NCBI GenBank assembly: GCA_037074615.1
Contig: CM073570.1
Location: 15,534,185 to 15,598,184, forward strand
Direction of reading: 5' to 3'
Length of the DNA stretch: 64,000 bases
From: Leucaena leucocephala
Taxonomy: Eukaryota > Streptophyta > Magnoliopsida > Fabales > Fabaceae
Within the stretch, counting starts at the first letter, position 1. Each line of letters begins with the position of its first letter. A model generated the notes under the pieces. That model saw only the letters and a program-made list of their open reading frames with translations, made no database searches and was not told where the DNA came from. Of this stretch, positions 12,220 through 25,675 are shown piece by piece. The position numbers were made by a program, and so were the translations under genes.

Positions 12220-13277
12220 AATTATGTCTAATATTGTTTATATCATATTGAAAGAATTTAACAGGGCACGGGGGCTTTTATATATATTGTATGTAATTAA
12301 TCTTTCCCAATATGTTATTAAACAAAATTATATATTATATTATTTTTCAAAAGATATTGAGCTATATTAGCTAGGTCACTCTTTTTTTTTATATATAAAA
12401 ATTTTAAAAAAAATTAGGCTCATTCATGATCTAAGGGTAGGGTGAAGTCTCCCTTCCTCTTAGACGATATCAATATTAGGCAGGATGAGTTGTCTATTAC
12501 CTTCAGGTGTAAATCTAGGCACCAGGAGCTAAGATGCCTATCAAAGCGCTGCAATTATAATTACAACAAAGTGATACTCTCTAAGAATTGAATATGTTCT
12601 AAATAGTTACATTTCTCACCTCTTTGTCAGTTAAACCCACGGACGATAGGTAATTAGAATACTCTTAATATCTTAATCTCAATTTTTTTGGTATAATATT
12701 TCCATTTAAAATGATGGAAAAATTTTAAAAGAATACAAATTAAATTTTAAAATTTTAAATAAGTTTGTTTACCATACTTTATAAGCTATTGACTATTTTT
12801 GTGAAGCAAATAATAACATATTTTTGTAGTAATTATAAATTTAAAATTTTGAAATTTAAGGAGTATTTTGTTTTTTGCATTTTCCCAAAGGAGATCAAAC
12901 TAAATATTCCAAACAAAACAAATATAATTAAACAAGTTAGAAGACATAAAATTTTGCCCCGTTAATTGGAAACGTGAATCTTTCATATAACAACAATAAC
13001 AATAATATGATGATGACAATGAAGATATTAATTAATAATAAATAATAATGTAGTAATTAGGGAAATTATTAGACATGTAAACCCACAGGATTGGGCAACC
13101 AATGGACGTGAGATTAGCGTAGTAGTTTGAGGTTAATGCATGCATCATCTGGTTAATTATTTCTTGTCCATATTATAAGACAAAGAGTATATTTTAATTT
13201 GTAAAGAGTTTCATGTCAATTTTCAAATATCCATACTATACATAAAACTTGCCCTTTTAACTCTCCCAAAACACCAT

Positions 13278-13279
<2 letters not shown>

Positions 13280-13311
<32 letters not shown>
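13280..13311. repeat. (AT)n microsatellite
   Basis: About 15-16 uninterrupted AT units. Confidence 0.95.
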
Positions 13312-13313
<2 letters not shown>

Positions 13314-14415
13314 CAGACTTCAGGTTGAGACATTGAAAGTGAGTCTATGTTAACAAATTATTAAGACTTTATTTACAGCCCAAATTAAAATGGAATCCAG
13401 ATAAGAACAATTTCAAATACTCTTAAAATTAAGCTTGAAGGATTCATGCGTATATAAGGTGTCGACTGTCTTCTCCAGTACCCATATGAAGATTTGGTCA
13501 TTTTTGTGGACTTAGATATTGCACACAGCACATACACACTGAATAAATTTCATTCTATCATTAAATCGTAAATAAATATAACTCTTTGTTAAAAATTCTT
13601 GTATCAAAGAAAAAGAAAAGAGAAAGTCATAGGAAAATTGGAGAGAGCAAAATTATGGTCACTGGTCTGCTTGTTCAAAATAAATGAGTTCCATTAAAAA
13701 AAATACTCCCTATGCGATCCCATATTTCTCTCCCTTGATCCCACGTCTGTAGCCAAATCGTTCTCACACAAATTTTGAACAAAATGAATAAAACTATAAA
13801 TAACATCGTAGACTTTTGATTATTGTCACTTGAGTCCTAGAATATATAGATTTGGGACTAAGGTAGTTCAGACCTCAAATTCCTACAAAGCTTTAAAACA
13901 TTCTTAAGAGAGATTATTGTAGGACTTGGCCTGATTTGAACAATGTCACTCTCTAGTTTTTCACTTTAATTTAAACACGAGCCAGCTCCTTTATGAAACT
14001 AAATTTTTCTTAACAGATTGAACCTTTTTTTTTTCAGCAAAAAATGATTTATTATAGTAAAATTAAGCATGCATCATGCTTTTCTTTTACAGAATAATTT
14101 TTGTACACATAGATTAAAGCATGACAAGTGTTGGCTTGATAATTTGTTTAGTGAGGCATTTTTTACACACACAATAAAGTAGGATAAGTTTCTCATTCCA
14201 TTCTACTTCGATTCTTATCTATCTCATTTATCTCTCTGCATTTATAATATGTACATATTTTAATAATTTAATTTTATAAACCTTGCTTGAGGATAAGATA
14301 CCACTGAGAATCAATAAAGAAACTAAGCACCTTCCTCAAATTCTGGAGGTTGTTAATTAGCACAAAATCAACAAATTCAGAAATAAACATGAACGATATT
14401 ATATGATTAACACAC

Positions 14416-14418
<3 letters not shown>

Positions 14419-14450
<32 letters not shown>
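14419..14450. repeat. (AT)n microsatellite
   Basis: Sixteen uninterrupted AT units. Confidence 0.95.
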
Positions 14451-14453
<3 letters not shown>

Positions 14454-14664
14454 TCTCTCTGAGGAGAGCCACATTTTTGTCTTAATTTAAGTTTTGGTTA
14501 AACATGGTTTTATATATCAAAAGTTGATATAGGTACAAATTGGTATACGTTCAAATTTTAAATAAACCAATCTCAGTTTTATACCTGAAAAATGATTTCA
14601 GTAGTTCAACTTATATATAGTACTCTCAGACCAGAAAAAAAATCCTTAAATACTCTAAACCAAT

Positions 14665-14880
14665 CATTAATACTCCTTCCAATCTTTATTATAAGAATAA
14701 GTTAATTTTTTGAGTAAATTAAAAAAACTAAATAGATTAATTAATTATGAATAAATATAACGAATTTATATTATATATCATTTAATTTACTTAAATTAGT
14801 CAATTAACTAATTTATTTGACTTATTTAATCTATATAAAAAATTAACTCTTATATTAAATACTGAAAAAAGTATTAAATT
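14665..14880. mobile_element. Stowaway-like MITE
   Basis: Begins TACTCCTTCCAATC and ends with the roughly inverted string ACTGAAAAAAGTA. The interior repeats the AATTAGTTAAATAA-type strings shared with other small elements in the window. TA-flanked CTCC(T/C)TCC-like ends are typical of Stowaway (Tc1/mariner-related) MITEs. Confidence 0.5.
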
Positions 14881-17800
14881 CCTGAACCTTCCTCGATCTT
14901 AGCTAGTAACTACTAAGAATGTCACAAGCCAGGGGCAAAGAAGATTTTATTAAATTTAGTCACAAAACTTTTCTCTCATTTGCTACGAAATAAAAGCCTA
15001 AGGGGCCATTCCAGAAAAAAAAAACCAAAGATAACATAATAAACAAACAAAAGCCTTAGGGGGCATACATAATTAACTTGGAAGAGAAGGGAACACGAAT
15101 TCAAACCAAAGAGAAATTAAAAGGAGTGCCCTTACACTTAAAATATTAATTTTTGATTAATGAATGTAAGGTGCTTTTAAACTTTAAATTTAAAAATAAG
15201 CGTAAGCCAAAACCTAACCCCACAAGTTGCAACCCTTCCAAATTCCAAATCTAAAATTACGAGAGAGCAATTAAGCTATTGTAATTAATGTCACTCATCA
15301 AACTTTTTCAATCTTTTTGGCCATAAAAAGGTGATTACCTCATTGTATAAATGTATTGGTGAAACTTATTTAATTAATAGTAGCTAGGTACTTCAATTGG
15401 TTATAAAAATGATATGCACAATTCCAACAGCTGATACTTTGCTAGGTTTTAACTATTAGGGTAGGCACGTAGTTTAATTTGCAACTTGCAATTTTTATTT
15501 ATATAACTCAGCAATTTTCTTACTCTATAATTTCTCAATAGTTTATATCGAGGTATTAAAAATTGAATTGGCTAATACAGTAGTTTAAAAGTAGTAGTCT
15601 AACTGTAATTGAACTAGAGTCAACTCAATCATAATTTAAATAATATAATTTAATTAAAATATACAAAATATGTTCATATATAACCTTAAAAAGGATAGTA
15701 TTTAAATAAAATGGCCTTAATCTAAAAGTAAATAGGACATTCATGAATAAATCTCACATAATTCAACAAAATATAGTTACTAATTGACTTGTTTAAAGCT
15801 CTTGATCAGACTAGATATGAGTTCATTAGTCTGATTGGCTGACCTATGTTGAGTTTTAATACCATGTTTTGATTTAAATGTAAATTGATCTTTTTAATTG
15901 TAAAATGTTTTAAAATTACTAGAGTTCTCTATATTTGACCAAATTGAGCAACTAGTTCAATCACAAATTTACATATGATTAACAAAATGTTGTTATTCTC
16001 TATTGTACTATAAACTTGAAAGAGTATGATACCTTTTATTAAATAAGGGGAAAAAACAAATTTACATGTGATTGAAATGATTGATGAACTGTAGATTAAA
16101 AATATCTTAATATAATATCTTCCCCACTCCCCCTTTAAGCTCCTCTTTATTTGTGTTTTGTGTTCTTAATTTCATGACGGGATTGATTGATACTTGGGCT
16201 TTGGACAATTATATATTGTGTGCTTATCCTCTTCCTAGCTAGTACAACAATTTCAGAGTTGTTGGTCGAAATCAACAAACTCAAGAGGAAATTAATTGAA
16301 GAAAAAACCACAAATTTTATAAAAGGATGTCTGACTTTTGATCTCGATGTAGAAATTAAACTACCCCTCACCAAACCATCTAGTTAGAACCGTGAGATAT
16401 AAGGGTGAATAAATTTTTGCACTGTATGTGCATATAATCTTCAACCCAATAATAGATACACTTCACACGCCTTTATGATTAATGAATTATGATGTCCGTA
16501 CTTCAAGCTATGAAATAGATGATTTCATATTAGTGGAGTAACTTACTTTTCAACATATTTTAAACTTAATGGATTAACTGACAATTTTAAATAAACTTAT
16601 GAATGTTTCTCTGTGCGCTTCTATAGAGTTTAAAATAAAGTCACTCGTAATTTATAAATAATATACCTTCGTGTGTATTTTATCATTTATACTGATTAAT
16701 GAATTGAAATAATAATAACAATATATAATTTTTAAAAATTATCTTTTTTTTTCAAATTTTAGTATAGGCCCTTTACTTAACAAAAACTAATGGCATAAGC
16801 TAATTAATCATTGTAATATGTTATGGGTCTATTAAACATAATTTTATTTTATATTCGAATTAGAACGTGTGCATAAAAAATATTTTATTATGAGAGACAA
16901 ACTCTATTTTAGTAATCTTTATACCTTAAAAAAATTAATCTTTAACTATTATTTGAAAGATATAGTAAGGAGAAAATCACTCTAATATGCTGGAATCGTG
17001 GTTTATTTGTCAATGTTGAGAAAAAAATCTTGTTGAGTAGGGTCAATCATGCATCACCAGAATTAATTTCCCTTGAAACTTCATGTGTTTAAAAATGATC
17101 ACTTTATTATTTGTAGAATTTGGGGTGGGAACTAGCTAGGGGAAGGCTATTAACAAAGACTTTGCTCCAAGATGCCTATAATCGATTCGAACGTGCAAAA
17201 TTCAACAACAAAGAAGAAAGGACAAAATACTTTTAAAATTATATATATACATAGAGATATAGAGTGCTCCAAAATTAAAGTAGCATCGTAGATTATAGGG
17301 TAATATAGCTGATGGCCTCCAAATTTATTTCCACTTCTTTGGACCATTACAAAGTGATGAGTGATCCCCTAGCTACCTCTAAAAAGTAGTTTACTTCTTA
17401 TCACAAAAAGAAAAAGAAAACCCTTTTTTTTTCATCTCAAAGTGAAGGAGACGTGTAAAAAAGATCATTTTAGAATCAAGAATGTTGGTTAAGTTTTTAA
17501 AAGTTCAATTTAATTACTGTTAGATACTAAATTTTTTTCTAAAACATGAGTTGCAATTTTTTTTTTTGATTTAGATGACAGGTTAGAACCTAATGAAGGA
17601 GCTGAGGATCAAACCCCAGACTAGTGCCATCAAAGGCATATCTTATACTACTAGATCATATAGTCTTTGACATGAGTTATAAATATTGATTCCGATAGTT
17701 GTAAATATGAGTAGTTTTAATTGCAAATCATTAATTCTAAATGACCATATGAGACTTATATGCCTGATTTCCCTTTTCTTTTTATCAAGTATATATGCTT

Positions 17801-19313
17801 GATTTCTAAATCACAACTAATATTCCTACATTTATAACTATTAAAATTGATATTTACAACAATTAATTAAATTGTTATTTCTCCATCAATTTACTTACAT
17901 GATTGATGAATTTGGTTATAACTTGGCAAAGTCAAGAACTTCCTTTTACATAAGTATCTTAAATCTTACTAACAGTTTTTATTACATGTTTTTCCTCCAT
18001 CACCTGTTTTTTTTCCTGCCTTTTGGCTGGTGATATCCATAACCTAATAAGGTTATATAGAGAACATAAGAATGCCAAAGTAATGAGTAATATGCTTTGA
18101 ATATTCATGGTGCTCTCTTTGTTACTAGTGAGTGATTTCCTCTTCGATTATTATAACATGGGGACCCTCAATTTTCCAAACATTTCAAGCATTAAAGTCG
18201 TTCGTCACTTTTATTTATTTACTTCTATTATTTACCCCCCCCCCCCAATTATTCGTCACTCCATTATTGAAGGTTGAAGTCCCTATCTTAATTTAACATG
18301 ATGCAAAACACAATCAAAGAAAAAATAAATAAAAATAAAGGTATTAGTTAATTTGCACTTTGTTTTATTAAAGAAAGTGACGCATTTGTTGGTCCATGAA
18401 TAGTACGAAATAATAATAGGGACATGTTTCATGGGTTTTATAAAACATTATATATTATGTCAAGTCTATATGACTCTAATTGTATAAAAGTTAAGAAGAA
18501 ATTCTTACAAAAAAGTTAAAAAAGCAAAGTAGAGTGCACTTGGACAGCAAGAAAACCCCTTCAATAGACCATTGCTTGACCAAATCATTTTGGCATCTAC
18601 CCTTTGCAATCTAATAACGACATCCAATCATATATTCATGCCATTAATTATATATCTTAATTGACATTAGTGCCCCTATATATCATCATAATTGATGATG
18701 ATCTTGGGGGCATATCCGTCATTTAAGACTGCAAGCTTTTCTTTTCTTTTTTCCTTTTTGTTAATTTGGTTAGGTTTCTTATTATATAGATATAGAAATA
18801 TATAACGATTGATTTTAGATTGTGTTGCGTGTTGTTCTGATTCATGGGTCGCCTTGTCCAAATAGAGTCTTGGAATGTGCCGCACAGAAGAGAGCGTGGT
18901 AATTTTATATATCGGAAAAAGAAATCAAGTTTAATTAACAAAAAGGCTTTAATAAAATTTGGAAAAATGAAGGTGCAAAACACATATATCATATATATAG
19001 TTGAATAGTTGACACTACTAGAGACACTAGCTCGCTATAACACTTATAAGTACTAATAATAATAAACTTACTCTGGCTTTAAAAATACGTAACCCAATAT
19101 TTTCCAAAACCATTGCCCCCCTCTATTTTCCCCAAAAAGGAGGAAAAAGGGGGTGCCGATATATCTGGCTATACTTTTAATTTACATAGACTACTTGAAG
19201 ACAAATTCTTGACTAAGAATTAACTCTAATAATATTTGATGATGCCGTATTCTATAGTTGGTTAATTAATATAATCATCATCATTCCTCCGGTGGATATA
19301 TTAATGGATAGGA

Positions 19314-19796
19314 CTAAGTAGAATTGCATGGCCACGAGGACGATGAAGAGAAGGGCTGGAGAGCAAATATTTGACTTATATTGTGAAGCTTTTGTCGGAG
19401 CTGGGTTTGCTCGGACAGGAGCCATTGGTTCTCCGTGCTCACTCGGTTATAGTGATGCAGAAGAAACTGCAAACTGTTGTTGAGTTCCCCGTTTTGGATC
19501 CTAAACCGGTTCACCTGAAACCTTAAGTTCTCTAGATGCTTCTTCTTTCGCATGCGTGACCGCCTCGCCAACTCCCGGTTCGATATCCTTCTCCGCTGTT
19601 TTCGCTCGTCCAGAATGGATGACGCCACGCGTTTCACGTTGACATCGGCCTGGGAGGACTTACTGGCCGGCTTGATGGGGGAGGATAGAATGTCCTTGCC
19701 CGGGCCCGGGCCTTCCCATGGAGTCGGGAAAGAGCCATCCAAGGACCAGAAGGGGTTATCGAGGAAAGGGCCAGAAGGTGGAAGAGTGGACAACAT
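19314..19796 (-). CDS. small group-S-like bZIP transcription factor
   Basis: Intronless frame of 160 aa from an ATG. The basic region is at about 64-86, with the diagnostic N-x7-R (Asn73, Arg81). A zipper starts exactly nine residues after that Arg at Leu91 and continues in heptads L91, F98, L105, L112, V119, L126, L133, I140. The N-terminus is Pro/Gly/Ser rich with no other domain. Small intronless bZIPs are typical of group S, which bind ACGT-core DNA as homodimers or as heterodimers with group C. It is odd in having Leu at the position that is normally Ser in NRESARRSR (here NRELARRSR), and Phe/Val at two zipper positions. The short leader implied by the TATA box at 19883 leaves no room for the sucrose-control uORF of subgroup S1, so it is probably a non-S1 member. 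Confidence 0.88.
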   Translation of the reverse strand: MLSTLPPSGPFLDNPFWSLDGSFPTPWEGPGPGKDILSSPIKPASKSSQADVNVKRVASSILDERKQRRRISNRELARRSRMRKKKHLENLRFQVNRFRIQNGELNNSLQFLLHHYNRVSTENQWLLSEQTQLRQKLHNISQIFALQPFSSSSSWPCNST

Positions 19797-19882
19797 GGCT
19801 ACGATGCAGAGATTTGGTTCTTACCAGAGGGGGGTAGAAGGAAGGAGGGAGAAAGGGAAGGGACGCATTAGGGGGTGGTTTC

Positions 19883-19890
19883 CTTTTATA
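19883..19890 (-). promoter_or_regulatory. TATA box of the bZIP gene
   Basis: On the minus strand this reads TATAAAAG, 87-94 bases upstream of the ATG at 19796. It predicts a leader of about 55-60 nt. An upstream segment (about 19990-20145) contains several ACGT cores (GTCACGT, CACGTACGTG, TGACGTGG), candidate bZIP-binding sites. Confidence 0.6.
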
Positions 19891-20303
19891 GACAAAAATG
19901 GGGGGTACACATAAGCAAATAACAATGTTTTATGGGGGTATTTTGGTCATGGAGAGGCAATTGAGGCTTTTGAGTCAGCCGGCACTAAATGTGGGTGGAA
20001 CGAGGTCACGTAAGCAAGTGGGTCCAAGAAAAAGATTGGAAAATAAGTTTCGAAGGGAAGGAAAAAGAGCAACTGGCATGGTGTTGCACACGTACGTGGG
20101 GTGTGTGTGATTGGTTGAGGGTACGATGATTGATGACGTGGAGGAGCAGTTTGATCCTGCATGGGGGGTATATATTTTTTGATAAGACAAACGGGGTCCA
20201 TGTAGTTAAGGCTACATTTAATTAATTTATATATATATATATTAACAAATTAATGAACTGCTATGCCATGGTACTAGTATTTAAAGTGTGTTGAAAAGTC
20301 AAG

Positions 20304-20965
20304 GGTGTGTTTGTACATTATCGTTCAAGTGAACGATAAAGTTTTTTCTTTTATTGGGTTCTCACCAAAGCATTTGAAGGGCCTACCACTTAAATGGTGA
20401 GCAAACCTCCCATAGAGTGTACAAATAAAGGGTGCCCCTTTCCGTGCTCATCTCAACCATCCATATCAAAATTCGATGGTCCAGATTTAATATACTTTTT
20501 TCCCTATACTTTTAAAGTTTAATATTTTAATATGTAAATAATCTAAAATAAAAATAAGTTTTTTTAATTATTATTCTGTTAAACAATGATTTTTTATTTA
20601 TAAACTGTGAATTAAAAATTTTAAATCTAAACTATCTAAATCAAATTTAGTTTGGGTGCTCATCCAATATTGATCGTCTAAAAACTTAGATGGTCTACAT
20701 TTATTTTTTTATAAAAATAGTTTAATATGTACAATCTAAATAAATATAATTTTTTAACTGTTAGTTTTATTATAATATAATATTTTTATTTAAAATTATT
20801 AATTAAAATTTTTAAATCTAAACTATTGAAATTGTATTTAAATATTATATATTTCACTGTAACAATGAGCATCATAATAATCATCCATACGATGAGCACT
20901 AAAATTGAGTCTATTAAAATTATATTTAGATAATACATATATCTCACTACAGTAATGTGTGTCAA
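20304..20965. repeat. AT-rich element with internal repeats and a palindrome
   Basis: Contains a perfect inverted repeat with 10-bp arms and a 2-bp loop at 20318-20339. Two related segments follow (about 20450-20660 and 20660-20960), sharing ATGGTCCAGATTTA/ATGGTCTACATTTA, TTTAATATGTA and TTTTAAATCTAAACTAT strings. It looks like a non-autonomous transposon or an old internal duplication. A related block occurs near 26160-26400. No coding sequence. Confidence 0.4.
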
Positions 20966-23900
20966 AGACTCAAAGTGCACATCACAAAACCCAACTTATA
21001 AGATATATTATGGGCACGTGCCGCTGATCTTTATTGATTTCCCTCCCTTTTAGCCCTCCTTTGTATTTAAAAAAGTTTTTCTTTAAAAAAAAAAGGACAC
21101 ATAATGGTAACAATATATATGGAAATGGACCCTGCATGTTCTTCCCAACTTCCAAGCATTAGTACTTGAAGAAGACTTTAATCTCTTTTATATATAATAT
21201 TTATCATTTTTTTCTATCTAATTTACCTAACATATAAACTGATATATAATTTAATATTATATAAAAGTATTTTAAAGAGATCATATCACTTTTTTTAAGC
21301 ATATGTATCCTCCCATTATAGATATATAATCATATTAAAGATGCTATGAGATACTAAATATGAGATCATATATATATATATTTGTTATAATTATATAATT
21401 TATTATATTTTTTTAATTTATTTAAATTAATTAAATAATAATGAGGGCATGAGTAGTGAAGATGGCTCAACTAGCTTTACAAATGCTTTAACTCAGAACA
21501 TGTTTGCTGCGCTAACACGGGGGTGAAAGGTGCATGATGGTGTTTCGTTTCATTTTTCCCATTTCTGTGATCTCATGGCCATGTGCTTTTCTTCTGTGTT
21601 CCAATGACTAATCCCCAAACAACACCAAATCACATACGCACTTACGTAAACTAGTTAATAGATAAGTTCATCGCAGCACTAGAGTTTTTTTTTATTGCAC
21701 AAGAAATGTCACCTACAATTGCAGCTAATTAACATTAAAAAAAACATACTCATATACTATTTAATATAAGAGCTAATTCAGGAGTTAATTTTGATATTAA
21801 ATATAAGATATAGTTTATATTTGTATTAACTTTTTTTCTCACATCATCTTTATTGGTACTCTGTCAATGGAGGGATGAATTAAAGAGGATGATTAGAGTA
21901 TTTTAGAAATAATAAGTCATATTAACTAAATTAAATAACTTTATTGATCTAATCAAATTAGTTAAATAAATTATATATTAAGAACTGAAGAATAATTAAT
22001 TCAGTAAAGTGTCGATGATAGAGCATATATATAGGTAGGCATACTAATTAAGAATTATTATTCATATATTTAATATAGGACATAATTAGGAGTTAATTTT
22101 AATCCTAAATATAACATTTATTTCTTATATTTATCATTTTTTTTCTAATTTATTCCTATTAATACTTTATTAATAATAATCAAATAAGAGAGTGGGTGAG
22201 AGAATTATAAAAGATTATGTTTATAATGTTTTAGAAATTAAAAAATATATTATATTAATTAATTTAACTAAATTATTGAATTTAATAAAATAATTTAGTA
22301 GGTTATATATTAAACACCAAGAGTATCTACATAAGCATGAAATTAGACCACCGAGTTTTGAGGGTTGTTGGCCTAAGATTGACCCATGTGGGTGTCTCTG
22401 TTCGTTGGCTAAGAAGGTGGAATGTGGCAAGCAATATATGCATGTGATTGATAAAGGAATATCACTAAAAGTAAAGAGAAGGCAAACATATATATATATT
22501 CATCAAAGAGGAAAAAAAATACCCTCCCCACAAAAACAGATAAAGACAGACAAAGAGGAAAACAAAGACGGGTCTATAGCATTATTCATCACAGATTTTA
22601 TAGGGATTTTGCATTTTTTTCCCCTTTTGCTTTTATCTTGTAGCCGCGCCCCTCCATGCGCACCCCCTAATCTGCATATTTAAAGCATGTTTTATTTTGT
22701 GGGAAATTAGATTCTTTCAACTAACAGCGACAAGATTAAGTTTAGTAAGAGATTCAACACTTTGAAAAAGATCCATCTCAAGCTAATAAATTATTGTGAT
22801 TTGTGACCTGTGAATAGAAAAAGTTGGGTTTTTGAGAGTTTCTCCTCAAATCATATGGAGCTTGATCATTGATCTAACTCACACATAAATTAGTAAGTTA
22901 TACTGGATGTCAATAGAGAATACTTCATCTGGTTTTTATATAAATATTAGTTGAAGGATTATATTTTATCCGAAATATAAGATCTTAAGTCATTTTATGG
23001 TCTAATTTTATAATTTTTTTTCTTAATATCCATATAAAAATTAAGAGATTTCTATATAAAAGTAATTATATATGATGAGATATTATATTATAACTAACTA
23101 TTTTAATCTATCTAAATTATTTATCTAACTTTTATATTAAAGATCAGATGTACTATTTTATACAAAAAGACAAATTTTGTCCTAAATTTAATACATCTTT
23201 CTCTCTTTAATATAAGATATAATTCATTAATTTACCTATATTAAGGAGTATATAATATGAATTTATCTTGAGAGTTTATATTTAGTCATAATTAATTAAT
23301 TTAATTTTTTAAACTATTTAAATTAATTAACTAAACTTATATATTAAGGATAGGTGGAGTACCGAAAGTTAGAAACTGCTTTCTTTGTTTTCCCCCCATG
23401 AATTGATTTTCGGACACATGGTCTCCGGTATATATGTAACAAGAAAGTCAGAAATATGATACTTATAAGAGTAATATACTAGACCAAAGACCCCAAAAGC
23501 CATTGAATCCTCTCTATATTCTGGGGACCAAGTGATCTCTAGTTTGCAGTCAATAGTTAAGCAACAAGAAAGCCACGCCACTCATTTTAAAAAATTAAAA
23601 TGGAAAAAAAAAGGAAAGAAAAAGTATAATATAATATAAAATTACTGTTGAACCGTCTATAAAAAAAATAAAAAGTACTCAAATGGAAAATCAGAGACCC
23701 CCAAATCCTTCATTCTCTTAACCCGAAAATAGAGAGAAATATTATTCAAGCTCCTTTAATTTAATTTACTTTAACCCCACCACATGCAAATGTATCCAAA
23801 CTGAATAAAGCTACTTCATAAGTTGGCAGATCCTTTAATTTGTGACCAAAAGAGGAGCAAAGTGTCTGCCTTACAGAATCCAAATCCCTAAAGGGCTTTA

Positions 23901-24492
23901 TCAAAAGCACACTGAGTAATATTGCAGTACTGTGTGCTGCATCTCTAACCACATGCACACACCTTCATGGATTTGTTTTGGTTCATCTTTTCAATCATTG
24001 AAGACCAACAAATTAAAGGCAGAATAATTGATCACTCATTCCTATGATCAAATAACTATATTAACGGCTTGGTTGGCTTATATTCCAATCCTCCCTTTTG
24101 TTGCTCCCACTTTGGAGTCAAGAATAATATAATCAATGTATGTGTTCCGTTCATTTTCTGATTTCCTCATAAAATATTATATTACACGACGTCCCTCCCA
24201 CCAGGTGCCTTCCAATTCCATCTCTTTCATTTCCTTAAAACATATGTTACTGGTCACACAGAATTGATATTGTTCGTATTTTAATGGAGAATCCTTTGCT
24301 CAATCCACATGTATTCTTATCTGAGATTATGATTATATGAATAGGTTCATTTCAAATCAGGGTACAAGACGCTGAATTTGACAAATATATACAATAACAG
24401 TAAGGAAGAATATATACACACACACACACACACTGAGATGCAGATAGACATCAATTTATTTACCAGTTGATGATGTTGCAGTTGAATTGTCC
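20966..24492. other. intergenic with clustered Stowaway-like MITEs
   Basis: No gene supported. At least four small elements with TA-rich ends and AATTAGTTAAATAA-type interiors lie close together (about 21765-22000, 22060-22325, 22921-23153, 23195-23365). A (CA)n tract lies at about 24416-24433. The less AT-rich stretch 23700-24250 shows nothing recognisable. Confidence 0.45.
22921..23153. mobile_element. Stowaway-like MITE
   Basis: The left end TACTTCATCTGG is mirrored by the right end CAGATGTACT. The interior contains reciprocal TATAAG/CTTATA-type strings and no frame. Confidence 0.55.
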
Positions 24493-24729
24493 TTAATTGA
24501 TCAACACAACAATGCAGGACTGTGATTCTTCCATTTCTGGTTTTGAAAGAAGAGGCAGATAATTAGCGTTGGAATCGTCCTCATCAGGGCCTTCTCTTGT
24601 GTCCACATATATGCAAGAAAACCAGTCTAATGAAGCGAAGAAGGCCGAGGCGACGCCATTGAAGAGCCATGCTGTTATGCCGTCAAGCTTATTTTTGCAT
24701 AATGCCAAGTAAGGGTTGTTGCAGCTCAT
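24493..24729 (-). CDS. small protein of unknown function with acidic C-terminal region
   Basis: Frame of 78 aa from the ATG at 24729; an in-frame extension upstream starts only at a TTG. It has Cys3, Cys11 and Cys39 in the order SCNNPYLALC...SLDWFSC, a mildly hydrophobic centre (WLFNGVASAFFASLDWF), then a strongly acidic TREGPDEDDSN segment and a short hydrophobic end, CIVVLIN. I do not recognise it with confidence. Small plant stress-induced proteins of similar size share a Cys-rich N-half and acidic C-half, but that is only a resemblance. A TATA-like ATATAAAT lies at 24928-24935 on the same strand, implying a leader of about 170 nt. Confidence 0.5.
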   Translation of the reverse strand: MSCNNPYLALCKNKLDGITAWLFNGVASAFFASLDWFSCIYVDTREGPDEDDSNANYLPLLSKPEMEESQSCIVVLIN

Positions 24730-25675
24730 GACTATTGAAGCCTCGATTATGATCCTTTTAGCTTGGAGAAATTTATCCCCATTCAAATATTTTTACCCAC
24801 AAAGGAGATGATGATGGAGATATAAAATACTATTTAGCTGATTAATTTGTAACTAAGACACCCATAACTACAAGAAAGGGTTTGGAATATGAACAATTCT
24901 TCACTTTCTGCCCACAATAAACTTTCCATTTATATTCTAACATACGAATTACATACTACGTATAAACTATAAAGTACTAATATGATCAAGAATTTCATTA
25001 GTTTCTTTTGTGTATCTCATGAGAATATATCCAACATATATATATATATCCTGTCTCTTGTCCTCGTTCAATCCAGGCCAAAATATAGCTCTGTTTCAAG
25101 AATCTAGGAAAATTAGTATTCTACGGCATAACACAGTAATGTTTCATCTTTATAAACAAACAGCCAGCAAGGTTAATCAGATTGTGCTAATTAATGAATC
25201 AACCAAGATTATATTGTGGGAAGAGAATAACGGAAAGCGCGGGAATTGACCGATAGTTCCTTGAGGAAATAACTACAGAATATTTTCTCATCGTTTTCAT
25301 TTAATTATTATTTTATGAACAAATGAGTACGAAACAATAGATCTACGAACTTGACTTCTGGGAGTAACCCATAGTTTGCTTGGAAAGCACTTCAAGAATA
25401 TTCAAGGAAAAAGTTACGTACGAAAAGTTATTTTCTTCCAAAATCTATCACATAGTGTAGATTTCTTTATGGCAGGAGTTTGTTTTTATGGCCATGTTTG
25501 GTTGGGGTGTTTTAAAGGCAATCCTATTCAAAGTAGGGGCACTACATGTAAAAATATTCTCTACTAAATATTTAAATGTTAATTCTTTATTTTATGAGAG
25601 TCTAATAAATTTTATTAGACTCAGTGTACTCTTTACTTAAATATTGGTTTTCTTTGTGAGAAAAAAATAATTCCA

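Larger units (their letters stand above)
8962..19313. other. 10-kb gene desert, AT-rich with transposon remnants
   Basis: No protein gene can be supported on either strand. Contents: an alternating TG/CG tract at 9214-9240; an element with inverted ends (about 10258-10915); a SINE (12033-12219); (AT)n tracts at 13280-13311 and 14419-14450; a Stowaway-like MITE (about 14665-14880); a tRNA-like B-box segment near 17590-17625; and a C-run at 18235-18246. Short frames here run through microsatellites or AT-rich filler. Confidence 0.5.

Noticed and set aside
19797..19880. Sucrose-control uORF in the bZIP leader
   Set aside because: The TATA box leaves only about 55-60 nt of leader, with no room for the conserved peptide of S1 bZIPs.
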